Source: an uncultured Oscillospiraceae bacterium (lineage in GTDB: Bacteria > Bacillota > Clostridia > Oscillospirales > Oscillospiraceae). From it: a DNA stretch of 43,841 bases. The notes below the pieces were generated by a model. That model was given only the letters and a program-made list of their open reading frames with translations. It did not search any database and had not been told where the DNA came from. Below are positions 23,735 to 31,506 of the stretch, in pieces. The stretch's first letter is position 1; each line of letters begins with the position of its first letter. Made by a program: the position numbers and the translations under genes. The stretch covers positions 1 through 43,841 of the forward strand of contig CAKTPR010000002.1 of the NCBI GenBank assembly GCA_934591725.1, written 5' to 3'.

Positions 23735-24190
23735 TTATAAAGCTCTGCGCTTTTTTATGAGCCGGCATATGAGCCATGCGATGAGGATGCCCGTCAATGC
23801 TCCGGAGAAGTCGAGCAGCACATCGAGAATCTGTGAGTTGCGTCCGCTTATGAGCTGTATCGTCTCATCAGTGAGCGCGGCGAGCAGCGCAGCAAAGGCA
23901 CAGTTTGACGCGGACTGAAATCCGAGCTTTCCATTCACCGCAGCAAGGAACAGCAGCTCCGCGCCCAGGGCGGCAAACTCTGCGAAGTGCGCAAGCTTCC
24001 TGAGCCACAGGTCGCTTTTGCTCACTATGCCGAAGCGCCTGATTATCGGACTGAGCGCTCCAAGCACGGAGTTGCTCACATTGCTTGACGCCTTGCTGCC
24101 GAGCATCGAGTTTCCCCAGATGAACGCGACCGTGGCGATGCACAGGCAGATGAGCACCGCGCTTAAGACCCTGCGCTTTTTCTCGCTCAT
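23735..24190 (-). CDS. VanZ-family membrane protein
   Basis: 151 residues with four predicted membrane helices (near 10-27, 65-83, 95-112 and 122-142). The VanZ signatures RKLAHFAEF and the DETIQLISGRNSQ...DVLLDFSG stretch are clear. VanZ of Enterococcus gives low teicoplanin resistance, but most chromosomal members have no known function. The start overlaps the obg stop (ATGA), so it is co-translated with the ribosome-assembly GTPase. Resistance should not be inferred. Confidence 0.92.
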   Translation of the reverse strand: MSEKKRRVLSAVLICLCIATVAFIWGNSMLGSKASSNVSNSVLGALSPIIRRFGIVSKSDLWLRKLAHFAEFAALGAELLFLAAVNGKLGFQSASNCAFAALLAALTDETIQLISGRNSQILDVLLDFSGALTGILIAWLICRLIKKRRAL

Positions 24191-25473
24191 CAGTCCTGAT
24201 ACTCGAACATCAGGTCGTACATGCTGACGGTGTCCCCGTCCCTGACGCCCATTTCCTCCATGCGCTTGAAGACTCCGGCCTCGCGCAGGACGCGGTCAAA
24301 GTACATACGGCTCTCATAGTCGCCGAAGTTGACCGTCGCCACAAGGCGCTGGAGCCATGGGCCTTCTACGAGCCACATATCGTCAAACTTCTCTATCGTC
24401 AGCTCGCCTGAGGTATCGACCTTGGGTTCGGGCTTCACATAGTCCGCCTCATAGCTCGATATCGGCGGAAGCTCGGAGAGCCTGTGCGCGCACTCCTTGA
24501 CAAGCTCGCGCGTGCCCTGATGGGAAACGGCGCTCATCTCAAAGAACTGATAGCCCAGCTCCTCGACGTGCTCTCTGAGCCTGTCGATATTCTCGCGCTC
24601 ATCTCCAAGCAGGTCGCACTTGTTGCCGACGACGATCTGCGGGCGCTCTGCAAGCTCAGGACTGTACTCGCGCAGCTCCACGTTTATCGCGTCAAAGTCC
24701 TCGACCGGGTCGCGTCCCTCGCTGCCGGAAACGTCGACCAGATGCACCAGCAGACGGCAGCGGTCGATATGCCGCAGAAAGTCATGACCCAGCCCCGCGC
24801 CCTCGGACGCGCCCTCGATGATGCCGGGGATATCCGCCATAACAAAGGATACGCCTTCATCCACGTACACGACCCCAAGGTTGGGGAAGAGCGTGGTGAA
24901 GTGGTAGTTTGCAATCTTGGGATGCGCCTTGCTGACGACGGACAGGAGCGTGGACTTGCCGACATTCGGGAAGCCGACAAGTCCGACGTCCGCCAGCAGC
25001 TTGAGCTCAAGCGTGATATCGTGGCTCTCGCCGGGCAGGCCGGGCTTTGCAAAGCGCGGCACCTGACGCGTCGGCGTGGCAAAGTGCATATTGCCCCAGC
25101 CGCCGCGCCCGCCCTTGGCGGCGACCCAGTTTTCACCGGTGGACATATCGTGCATGATCGCGCCGGTCTCGGTATCGCGCACTATCGTGCCGCGGGGTAC
25201 TTTGATATATAACGTCTCCCCGTCCTTGCCGTAGCAGCGCTTGCCCTGGCCGTTCATGCCGTTTCCGGCAGTGTACTTGCGCTTATATCTGAAGTCCATC
25301 AGCGTGGACATATTATCGTCAACAACAAAAACAACATTGCCGCCGCGCCCGCCGTCGCCCCCGTCGGGGCCGCCTGCCGCGACGTACTTCTCGCGGTGGA
25401 ACGCGACCGCGCCGTCCCCGCCCTTGCCGGCGTGGATGCTGATGCGCGCCTTATCAACAAAAGATGAAGCCAT
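24190..25473 (-). CDS. obgE (obg): Obg/CgtA GTPase, ribosome assembly and stress
   Basis: 427 residues with all three domains: a glycine-rich Obg fold (1-158), a GTPase domain with P-loop GFPNVGKST, DIPG switch and NKCD, and a C-terminal OCT domain (about 345-427). It helps 50S subunit maturation and links to ppGpp signalling. GGAGG lies ahead of the ATG. It follows rplU and rpmA as in many bacteria, with a terminator in between. The OCT domain occurs mainly in Gram-positive members. Confidence 0.98.
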   Translation of the reverse strand: MASSFVDKARISIHAGKGGDGAVAFHREKYVAAGGPDGGDGGRGGNVVFVVDDNMSTLMDFRYKRKYTAGNGMNGQGKRCYGKDGETLYIKVPRGTIVRDTETGAIMHDMSTGENWVAAKGGRGGWGNMHFATPTRQVPRFAKPGLPGESHDITLELKLLADVGLVGFPNVGKSTLLSVVSKAHPKIANYHFTTLFPNLGVVYVDEGVSFVMADIPGIIEGASEGAGLGHDFLRHIDRCRLLVHLVDVSGSEGRDPVEDFDAINVELREYSPELAERPQIVVGNKCDLLGDERENIDRLREHVEELGYQFFEMSAVSHQGTRELVKECAHRLSELPPISSYEADYVKPEPKVDTSGELTIEKFDDMWLVEGPWLQRLVATVNFGDYESRMYFDRVLREAGVFKRMEEMGVRDGDTVSMYDLMFEYQD

Positions 25474-25500
25474 AAACTGCCTCCTTCATCATGGTTATAG

Positions 25501-25526
25501 AAAAGGCCGGACAAACGTCCGGCCTT
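25501..25526 (-). terminator. Terminator between rpmA and obg
   Basis: Ten-bp stem (25503-25512 with 25517-25526) followed by TTTTC on the minus strand. It probably lowers obg expression relative to the ribosomal proteins. Confidence 0.75.
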
Positions 25527-25537
25527 GATAAAATCAC

Positions 25538-25801
25538 TTACTGAGCGATTTCTTCGTAAACAGAGACCTTTTTACGGTCCTTGCCCATGCGCTCGAACTT
25601 CACGGTGCCGTCCACGAGGGCGAACAGAGTGTCGTCCTTACCCTTACCGACATTGGTACCGGGATGGATCTTGGTTCCGCGCTGTCTGACAAGGATGTTG
25701 CCGGCCAGAACAAACTGACCGTCGGCTCTCTTGGCGCCAAGACGCTTCGACTCACTGTCGCGGCCGTTCTTGGTAGAACCCATACCTTTTTTATGTGCCA
25801 T
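25538..25801 (-). CDS. rpmA: 50S ribosomal protein L27
   Basis: 87 residues. Near the peptidyl-transferase centre; the N-terminal tail reaches the tRNA ends. It begins MAHKKGMGSTKNGRD, the mature form directly, without the ~9-residue leader ending in FF that many Bacillota L27 proteins carry and that the Prp protease removes. It lies 42 bp after rplU, which leaves no room for the prp gene usually found there. Confidence 0.98.
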   Translation of the reverse strand: MAHKKGMGSTKNGRDSESKRLGAKRADGQFVLAGNILVRQRGTKIHPGTNVGKGKDDTLFALVDGTVKFERMGKDRKKVSVYEEIAQ

Positions 25802-25843
25802 TTAGGTTACACCTCCATAAGTCAAAATCAGTTGCGGAAAAAA

Positions 25844-26158
25844 TCAGGCGTTGATAGCTTCGATCTGGAGCTTGGTGTAGGGCTGTCTGTGACCCTGCGT
25901 CCTGCGATAGCCCTTTTTCGGCTTCATCTTGTAGACGCGAACCTTTGCACCCTTGCCGCTCTTGACGACATTTGCGGTAACGGAAGCGCCTTCAACGACG
26001 GGTGCGCCGAAAGTAGCATTCTCACCGTCGATAACGGCCAGAACCTGATCGAACTTGACGGACTCGCCAGCTGCGGCGTCGAGCTTCTCAACGAAGATAA
26101 CGTCGCCCTCGGCTACGCGATACTGCTTGCCGCCGGTCACGATTATAGCATGCTTCAT
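25844..26158 (-). CDS. rplU: 50S ribosomal protein L21
   Basis: 104 residues. Binds 23S rRNA. It begins MKHAIIVTGGKQYRV and ends with the conserved GYRRTQGHRQPYT tail. The start at 26158 is preferred over ATG 26164 because GGGAGG is then 8 nt away rather than 2. First gene of rplU-rpmA-obg-vanZ. Confidence 0.98.
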   Translation of the reverse strand: MKHAIIVTGGKQYRVAEGDVIFVEKLDAAAGESVKFDQVLAVIDGENATFGAPVVEGASVTANVVKSGKGAKVRVYKMKPKKGYRRTQGHRQPYTKLQIEAINA

Positions 26159-26242
26159 GAACATTTCCTCCCTCTCTTCAGGACTCGCTCTTGGGGTGGA
26201 GGGCATACCTCTTCTTCATTACCCCTTCAATGCGGCTTAGAT

Positions 26243-26271
26243 AGAATAGCATGTCCGCGCCGTGTTGTCAA
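26243..26271 (-). promoter_or_regulatory. Promoter and ~77-nt leader of rplU
   Basis: Minus strand: TTGACA (26266-26271), 17-bp spacer, TATTCT (26243-26248). The leader down to 26159 has a possible GGGGT/ACCCC stem; it could be an L21-type autoregulatory leader, but I could not match a known consensus. Confidence 0.65.
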
Positions 26272-26308
26272 CAATTTTCTGCTGTTTCGCGCGGAATTTA
26301 CGCTCTTT

Positions 26309-27580
26309 TCAGCCCACTGCCTCTATGGTCTCATCCGCGAGGATGGGCTTGCCGTTCTCGCCGCTCTCGCTGATGTAGAAGCGGTGCTCGCCGCTGCCGT
26401 CGGTGTAGCTGAGCCTGAGGTTCGGCATCCCCTCCGGTATGACCGTCTGGAGCTGGACGGCGCTGCCGTTCATGACGCTGCAATACCACAGCTCGCCCGT
26501 CTCATAGAAGGTGTCGCTGTAGTCGACAGAGCAGATGCTGACATTTCTGACCAGTCCGTTCGAGACAAGGTACAGCTCCTCGCCGTCCTTGCTGACAGTG
26601 AGCTTATCGAGTATCTCGGTGCTGCCGTCCTTCATGTCGGCTGCGCTGACGATCTCAAAGCTGCCCTCGCCCGCTATCTCTGCCGGTATCCACTTCTCAT
26701 CGATGTGACCTGCAAGCTCGGAATAGGGTATCTCAAACTGGATGATGCCCGCGGCATAGCTGCTGATCTCATAGAGACTGGAGAAGATCACCATGCCGCT
26801 GCCGCTGAAGTACCATGAGCCTTCGCGCAGCAGCGCGGAGAGCGCGGCGTTATAATCGTTATCAGGTATGAAACCGTCTGTGCGTTCCTGAAGCGAAGTG
26901 TCGTTCTCAATAGTTGTGACCATATAGTCCGTCAGGAAGCTGCGCAGCCCCTCTGGGTCGGAGCTGAGCTTATCGAGCGTGAGCAGCTCGCCCGTCTGCG
27001 TATCGAAGCAGTAGCCGGTATAGCCGTAGCTGCCGTGCGCCCCGCCGAGGTCGCTGTAGTCGTTGTACAGAAGCGTCAGCACCTGAGTATCGCCGCGTTC
27101 TACGGTTACGCTGCGGTCGGAAACAAGCTCAAGCGTGTAGACCTCGCCGCCGTCGGTGCTCGTCCAATAGTTATAATTATCCTCAGCCATTGTGAGCATG
27201 TTGTTGTAGCCCGTGCCCTGACCGTCGCCGTAATCCTCGCCGGTCACATAGGTCTCATCGAGCATTGCGACATACTCGTTGATGGCCTTCTCCGCATCGG
27301 CTCTGCCGACTATCTCTATCTTCGGCGTCTCATAGGAGAAGGTCAGGATAAGCTGAGTACCGTCCTGCGGGTCATAGGCCTGCTTGAGCGTGTTCTCCAC
27401 GGCGATGATTATCTGCCCGTCCTGCACGTTGGGCGTCGGCTCCGGCGTGGGTTCGGGAGTCGGCGTCGGCTCCGGCGTCACGGTCGGCAGCGGCGGCAGA
27501 TCAATATTGCTCAAATTGCCGCAGGCGCAAAGGCCGAAGGCCAGCGCGAGAGCAAGAATTATCGAAACTGTTTTTTTCAT
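26309..27580 (-). CDS. Lipoprotein with DUF4163/DUF3298 (RsiV-like) domains
   Basis: About 423 residues from the ATG at 27580 (AAGGATGG upstream). A signal peptide with lipobox GLCAC is followed by a Pro/Thr/Glu-rich spacer (repeats of TPEP, about 32-52) that lifts the domain from the membrane. Residues ~60-250 fit the DUF4163/DUF3298 fold found in the lysozyme-sensing anti-sigma factor RsiV (LTLDKLSSDPEGLRSFLTDY). There is no transmembrane helix or sigma-binding part, so it is not an anti-sigma factor itself. The C-terminal ~170 residues were not recognised. It is 58 bp behind the CYTH gene. Function unknown. Confidence 0.75.
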   Translation of the reverse strand: MKKTVSIILALALAFGLCACGNLSNIDLPPLPTVTPEPTPTPEPTPEPTPNVQDGQIIIAVENTLKQAYDPQDGTQLILTFSYETPKIEIVGRADAEKAINEYVAMLDETYVTGEDYGDGQGTGYNNMLTMAEDNYNYWTSTDGGEVYTLELVSDRSVTVERGDTQVLTLLYNDYSDLGGAHGSYGYTGYCFDTQTGELLTLDKLSSDPEGLRSFLTDYMVTTIENDTSLQERTDGFIPDNDYNAALSALLREGSWYFSGSGMVIFSSLYEISSYAAGIIQFEIPYSELAGHIDEKWIPAEIAGEGSFEIVSAADMKDGSTEILDKLTVSKDGEELYLVSNGLVRNVSICSVDYSDTFYETGELWYCSVMNGSAVQLQTVIPEGMPNLRLSYTDGSGEHRFYISESGENGKPILADETIEAVG

Positions 27581-27638
27581 GGTCTTACCATCCTTTCTTC
27601 GGTTATGACGAGGCTGCGGTAAAAAAGTTCCTCCCGGC

Positions 27639-28136
27639 TCATTCAGCCGGAACTTCCCTTGCGATGGCGGCATTGGTGTATCTGCCGTCCCCCGTCACTT
27701 CTTTTATAACTTCAATGAACGGCGGGAGCATGACCTCACGCTCCTCGCTGTCGAGCTCGATCTCCATTATCGCGCGGTCTGTCCAGAACGGATAAACGTC
27801 TATCTCAAAAAGCTGCCCCATATAGCCAAGGCAGTACCGCGTCTTGTGAACCGGCTTCCGTCCTGTATCGGCGCGCTCCAGAAGCGTTTCATACTCTGCG
27901 GCGCTTATCTCATGCTCGTCTTCCTCACGGCTCATCGCGCTGAGCTTGCGCTTAACGGTATGCGTATAGACTGCCTTTCCGCCGGACGTGCGTGAGCGGA
28001 CACGCTCTGCCGCGCCCTTCTCCGGGTTCACAAGATAGGTCTGCACGATCTCCGACGCATCTGCGCTTTGAAGCACAGCCTCATCGGGCATGGCTATAAG
28101 GTACTTGCGCTCTATTTCCATTCCGTTGATATTCAT
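27639..28136 (-). CDS. CYTH-domain (triphosphate tunnel) protein
   Basis: About 165 residues. It starts with the signature ExExK as MEIERKYL, and later strands carry the alternating charged residues of the tunnel (RVRSRT, TVKRKL, EIDVYPFW, MEIELDSEE). Family members hydrolyse inorganic triphosphate or act as adenylate cyclases or thiamine triphosphatases; short bacterial ones are mostly tripolyphosphatases. GGGAGG lies 8 nt before the ATG at 28136. It is divergent from oxidoreductase module 2. Exact substrate unknown. Confidence 0.88.
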   Translation of the reverse strand: MNINGMEIERKYLIAMPDEAVLQSADASEIVQTYLVNPEKGAAERVRSRTSGGKAVYTHTVKRKLSAMSREEDEHEISAAEYETLLERADTGRKPVHKTRYCLGYMGQLFEIDVYPFWTDRAIMEIELDSEEREVMLPPFIEVIKEVTGDGRYTNAAIAREVPAE

Positions 28137-28164
28137 AGCAATATCCTCCCGAACAGGTATAGTT

Positions 28165-28193
28165 ACTATAATACACATCGCTGTAAAAATCAA
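28165..28193 (-). promoter_or_regulatory. Promoter of the CYTH gene
   Basis: Minus strand: TTGATT (28188-28193), 17-bp spacer, TATAGT (28165-28170). Confidence 0.6.
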
Positions 28194-28264
28194 GCGCAGC
28201 CTGTCCCCTGCCGCTCATCCAGTGGCATAGCCACAATTCATACAGCAAAAGCAAATATGTCGTA

Positions 28265-28293
28265 TTGCCAAATTTCAGACAAGAGTGTATATT
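28265..28293 (+). promoter_or_regulatory. Promoter of oxidoreductase module 2
   Basis: TTGCCA (28265-28270), 17-bp spacer, TATATT (28288-28293), leaving a leader of about 80 nt. Confidence 0.65.
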
Positions 28294-28320
28294 TAATATG
28301 GTTAGAATGGCAAGTAATTT

Positions 28321-28345
28321 CAGCCGGTATGAGATGAACCGGCTG
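28321..28345 (+). promoter_or_regulatory. Leader hairpin of oxidoreductase module 2
   Basis: Perfect 8-bp stem CAGCCGGT/ACCGGCTG with a 9-nt loop, about 20 nt before the ribosome binding site, followed by an A-rich stretch rather than T. It is more likely an mRNA-stability or protein-binding element than a terminator. Confidence 0.45.
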
Positions 28346-28378
28346 TATAAAAAATAAGAAAATTTAAGAGGTGGAATG

Positions 28379-31066
28379 ATGGCAAAAAGACCGAACATTC
28401 TCAAGCTGGCTACAAAGATCAGTCTTGAGTCCCTGACCTACACCGGCATTACCTACACCGACCCTGAGTACAGGATCCTCGACCCCATCGTGACGGACGA
28501 CATGTGCCGCGTTATGATGCACCTGCGCCTTGAAACCGACCGCCCGGTCGGCGAAGTCGCAAAGCGCTGCAAGGAGAGCGAAGCCTTCGTTCAGGAGCAG
28601 CTGGATAAGCTCGTCGCCGCCGGTATCGTCCGCTCCCGCAAGGTGGACGGCGTCGACTGCTACTATTATCCTATCTGGGTTCCCGGCATCATGGAGGGCA
28701 TCCTCTCCAACCGTGAGCAGTGCGACCGCTACCCCGACCTCGGCTACTGCTTTGAGGAATATACCCGCCGCCGTCTCGCGATGGTCGCGCCGGTCTTCAA
28801 TTCCGGCAAGACCGGTATGTGCTTCATGCGCGTCATGCCCGTCATGAGTGCCATTGAAAACAACAGCCGCACCGCCTCCTATGACGAGATAAGCACGCTC
28901 ATTGAGAACGCTACGGCTATCTCCGTCGGCCCCTGCTCCTGCCGCCGCGCGCGCCGCCTTATGGGCGAGGGCTGCGGCCATCTTGAAGAGGATATGTGCA
29001 TGTACCTCAACGACAATGCCATCACTTACAGCAAGTCCGGCGCGCACCGCCTTATCAGCAAAGAGGAAGCCTACGAAGTCCTCCGCCGCGCCGAGGACAA
29101 CGGCCTTGTCCATGAGATAAACCAGACCCCCGGCTTTGAGGAATCGACCGCAATATGCAACTGCTGCGGCTGCTCCTGCTTTGCCCTGCGCATCGCTGAG
29201 ATGTTCCGCGCAAAGAACGCGATCCGCTCGAACTTTGCCGCGAAGATCGATAAAGAAAAGTGCGTTGCCTGCGGCCAGTGCGTTGAGAACTGCCAGACCA
29301 ACGCCATCAAACTCGGCCAGAAAAACTGCATCAATAACCCCGCCGTCTCCGACGCGTATAACTCCGACGTCTCCATCCCCTGGGACAGCAAGACCTACAA
29401 CATCGACTACCGCACCAACCGCAGCGACGTTATGGATAGCGGCACCGCTCCCTGCAAGGCTGTCTGCCCGGCGCACATCCCCGTTCAGGGCTACATAAAG
29501 CTCGCCTCCATGGGGCGCTATACCGAGGCGCTGGAGCTCATCAAGAAGGAGAACCCCTTCCCCGCCGTCTGCGGCCGTATCTGCAACAAGGCCTGTGAGC
29601 AGGCCTGCACCCGCGGCATTGTCGACTCCTCCGTCGCGATAGACGATATCAAGAAATTCATCGCCGATAAGGATCTTGACGCTTCCACGCGCTTCGTGCC
29701 GAAGATGCTCAACCAGATCGGAAGACCCTACACCGAGAAGATAGCCGTCATCGGCGCAGGCCCTGCGGGTCTGAGTTGCGCGTACTATCTTGCGGTCAAG
29801 GGATATCCAGTCACCGTGTTTGAAAAAGAGGACAAGCTCGGCGGCATGCTCACCCTCGGCATCCCCGGCTTCCGTCTCGATAAGGCCGTCGTGAACGCGG
29901 AGATAGACATTCTCCGTGAGCTCGGCGTCGAGTTCAGAACCGGCGTTGAGGTCGGCAGGGACGTCACTCTGCCGCAGCTGCGCGCGGAGGGCTACAAGGC
30001 TTTCTACCTCGGCATCGGCGCGTCCAGGGGCGCAAAGCTCGGCGTTCCCGGCGAGGAGCTTGCAGGCGTGTTCACCGGTATTGACTTCCTGCGTGACGTT
30101 AACCTTGAAAAGTCCGTCAGCATCGGCAGGCGCGTCGCGGTCGTCGGCGGCGGCAACGTCGCGATAGACGTCGCGCGCACGGCGCTGCGTCTCGGCGCGG
30201 AGGACGTGACCATCGTCTACCGCCGCGGCAGAGACGAAATGCCCGCAGCAGCCGACGAGATAGCCGAAGCCGAGGAAGAAGGCGTCAAGTTCATGTACCT
30301 CGCCGCCCCGGTCGAGGTTCTCGGCAGCGGCAAGGTCAGCGGCATGAAGGTCGAAGTCATGGAGCTTGGCGAAGCCGACACGAAGGGACGCCGCAAGCCC
30401 GTCGGCACCGGCAAATTCGAGACGCTGGAGCTTGACGCGGTCATCTCCGCTATCGGCCAGAAGATCGACCTCGGCGGTATCGCCGCCGGTACCGGCATCC
30501 AGCTCAGCAGCAAGGGTGCCGTCATGGTCGATGAGCTCAGCTACCAGACCGGCGAACCCGACGTGTTCGCGGGCGGCGATGTTGTGACCGGCCCGAAGTT
30601 CGCCATCGACGCGATCGCCGCCGGCAAGGAGGCCTCTATCTCCATCCACCGCTATGTGCATCCCGGTCAGACCCAGCATCTCGGACGCGACCACCGCGAC
30701 TATAAGCCGCTCGACGCGAAGACGGTCGCCGTCTCCATCGGCAGCTTTGACACCGCGCCGCGCCAGAAGGCCGCCTGCGGCAGCGCCGAGGAAGCGCGCA
30801 GGACCTTCAAGGATCTGCGCGGCGACCTCACCGAGGAGCAGATCAAGAAGGAAGTCAAGCGCTGCCTTGGCTGCGGCTGCGCGGTCATCGACGAGGATCT
30901 GTGCGTCGGCTGCGGCATATGCACCACCAAGTGCAAATTCGATGCGATCCATCTTGAGAAGACGCTTGACAACCGCAACAAGCCCTATTATCAGACTCTC
31001 ATGGTCGCCGTCGGCAACGCTCCCGCGACGCTCGGCAGGCTCGCCAAGAAAAAGCTTGGGCTGTAA
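28379..31066 (+). CDS. Multi-Fe-S, FAD/NAD(P)-dependent oxidoreductase (GltD/NfnL-like core), module 2
   Basis: About 895 residues and the same architecture as the gene at 6992. It has a winged-helix-like N-terminus (about 40-90); CSCRR with C186/C188; a dense cluster C260/C262/C263/C265/C267; ferredoxin motif C295-C298-C301-C305; then the GltD-type Fe-S domain, FAD motif GAGPAG and NAD(P) motif GGGNVA, and a C-terminal CLGCG plus CVGCGICTTKC. The Cys-rich region differs from module 1 (CNCCGCSC against CNCAPGVC), so the clusters or partners may differ. Two adjacent ATGs exist (28376, 28379); GAGG spacing favours the second. No glutamate synthase large subunit is nearby. Substrate unknown. Confidence 0.88.
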   Translation: MAKRPNILKLATKISLESLTYTGITYTDPEYRILDPIVTDDMCRVMMHLRLETDRPVGEVAKRCKESEAFVQEQLDKLVAAGIVRSRKVDGVDCYYYPIWVPGIMEGILSNREQCDRYPDLGYCFEEYTRRRLAMVAPVFNSGKTGMCFMRVMPVMSAIENNSRTASYDEISTLIENATAISVGPCSCRRARRLMGEGCGHLEEDMCMYLNDNAITYSKSGAHRLISKEEAYEVLRRAEDNGLVHEINQTPGFEESTAICNCCGCSCFALRIAEMFRAKNAIRSNFAAKIDKEKCVACGQCVENCQTNAIKLGQKNCINNPAVSDAYNSDVSIPWDSKTYNIDYRTNRSDVMDSGTAPCKAVCPAHIPVQGYIKLASMGRYTEALELIKKENPFPAVCGRICNKACEQACTRGIVDSSVAIDDIKKFIADKDLDASTRFVPKMLNQIGRPYTEKIAVIGAGPAGLSCAYYLAVKGYPVTVFEKEDKLGGMLTLGIPGFRLDKAVVNAEIDILRELGVEFRTGVEVGRDVTLPQLRAEGYKAFYLGIGASRGAKLGVPGEELAGVFTGIDFLRDVNLEKSVSIGRRVAVVGGGNVAIDVARTALRLGAEDVTIVYRRGRDEMPAAADEIAEAEEEGVKFMYLAAPVEVLGSGKVSGMKVEVMELGEADTKGRRKPVGTGKFETLELDAVISAIGQKIDLGGIAAGTGIQLSSKGAVMVDELSYQTGEPDVFAGGDVVTGPKFAIDAIAAGKEASISIHRYVHPGQTQHLGRDHRDYKPLDAKTVAVSIGSFDTAPRQKAACGSAEEARRTFKDLRGDLTEEQIKKEVKRCLGCGCAVIDEDLCVGCGICTTKCKFDAIHLEKTLDNRNKPYYQTLMVAVGNAPATLGRLAKKKLGL

Positions 31067-31069
31067 ATC

Positions 31070-31420
31070 ATGCACGAGATAGGTATTGTCCGCAGCATGT
31101 GCAAAACCGTGCTCGACTACATGAAGGAGAATAACGTCACTGCCGTCAGCGAGATCGTCTGCGAGGTCGGCGAGCTGTCGCTCGTCATCCCGCAGTATGT
31201 TGAGGAGCTGTTCCCGCCCGTCGCCGAGGGTACGCCGCTTGAGGGCGCGAAGCTCATTCTTGAGACTGTCCCCGGTATGGCCGAGTGCGACGACTGTGAC
31301 GAGATCTTCAATGTCATTGAGCATGAGGGCTATTGCCCGAACTGCGGAAGCTTTGAAAAGACCGTGCTCACGGGTAAGGATTTCACGATAAAGGAGATCC
31401 ACGTCCCGGAGCAAAACTGA
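31070..31420 (+). CDS. HypA-like protein, module 2
   Basis: 116 residues, starting three bases after the oxidoreductase stop. It has Met-His-Glu at 1-3 and Cys pairs C73/C76 and C89/C92 of the HypA zinc site. It shares CEVGELSLVIPQY-type spacing with true HypA (EVGELS...). Like its paralogue at 9709 it is tied to the oxidoreductase and not to any hydrogenase gene. HypA fold is clear; a nickel role is inferred only from the conserved N-terminus. Confidence 0.86.
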   Translation: MHEIGIVRSMCKTVLDYMKENNVTAVSEIVCEVGELSLVIPQYVEELFPPVAEGTPLEGAKLILETVPGMAECDDCDEIFNVIEHEGYCPNCGSFEKTVLTGKDFTIKEIHVPEQN

Positions 31421-31460
31421 AACATTTTACCCAAGACACAGCAATAATGTCTCAACGAAG

Positions 31461-31503
31461 AACAACCAGACCCGGCGTCCCGCCGAAGTCTGGTTGTTTT
31501 TTA
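31461..31503. terminator. Bidirectional terminator between module 2 and TRAP operon 2
   Basis: Ten-bp stem AACAACCAGA/TCTGGTTGTT (31461-31470 with 31489-31498) with an inner CGGCG/CGCCG stem and a run of six T on the plus strand. Confidence 0.85.
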
Positions 31504-31506
31504 CGT

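Noticed and set aside
23735..24190. Glycopeptide resistance from the VanZ-like gene
   Set aside because: No vanA/B, vanH, vanX, vanR or vanS nearby; the gene is coupled to obg and such VanZ proteins are common and uncharacterised.
28364..31414. 1016-codon open frame antisense to oxidoreductase 2 and the HypA-like gene
   Set aside because: Same mirror artefact. It spans two real genes and has a biased Ala/Asp/Leu/Val composition with no recognisable motif.
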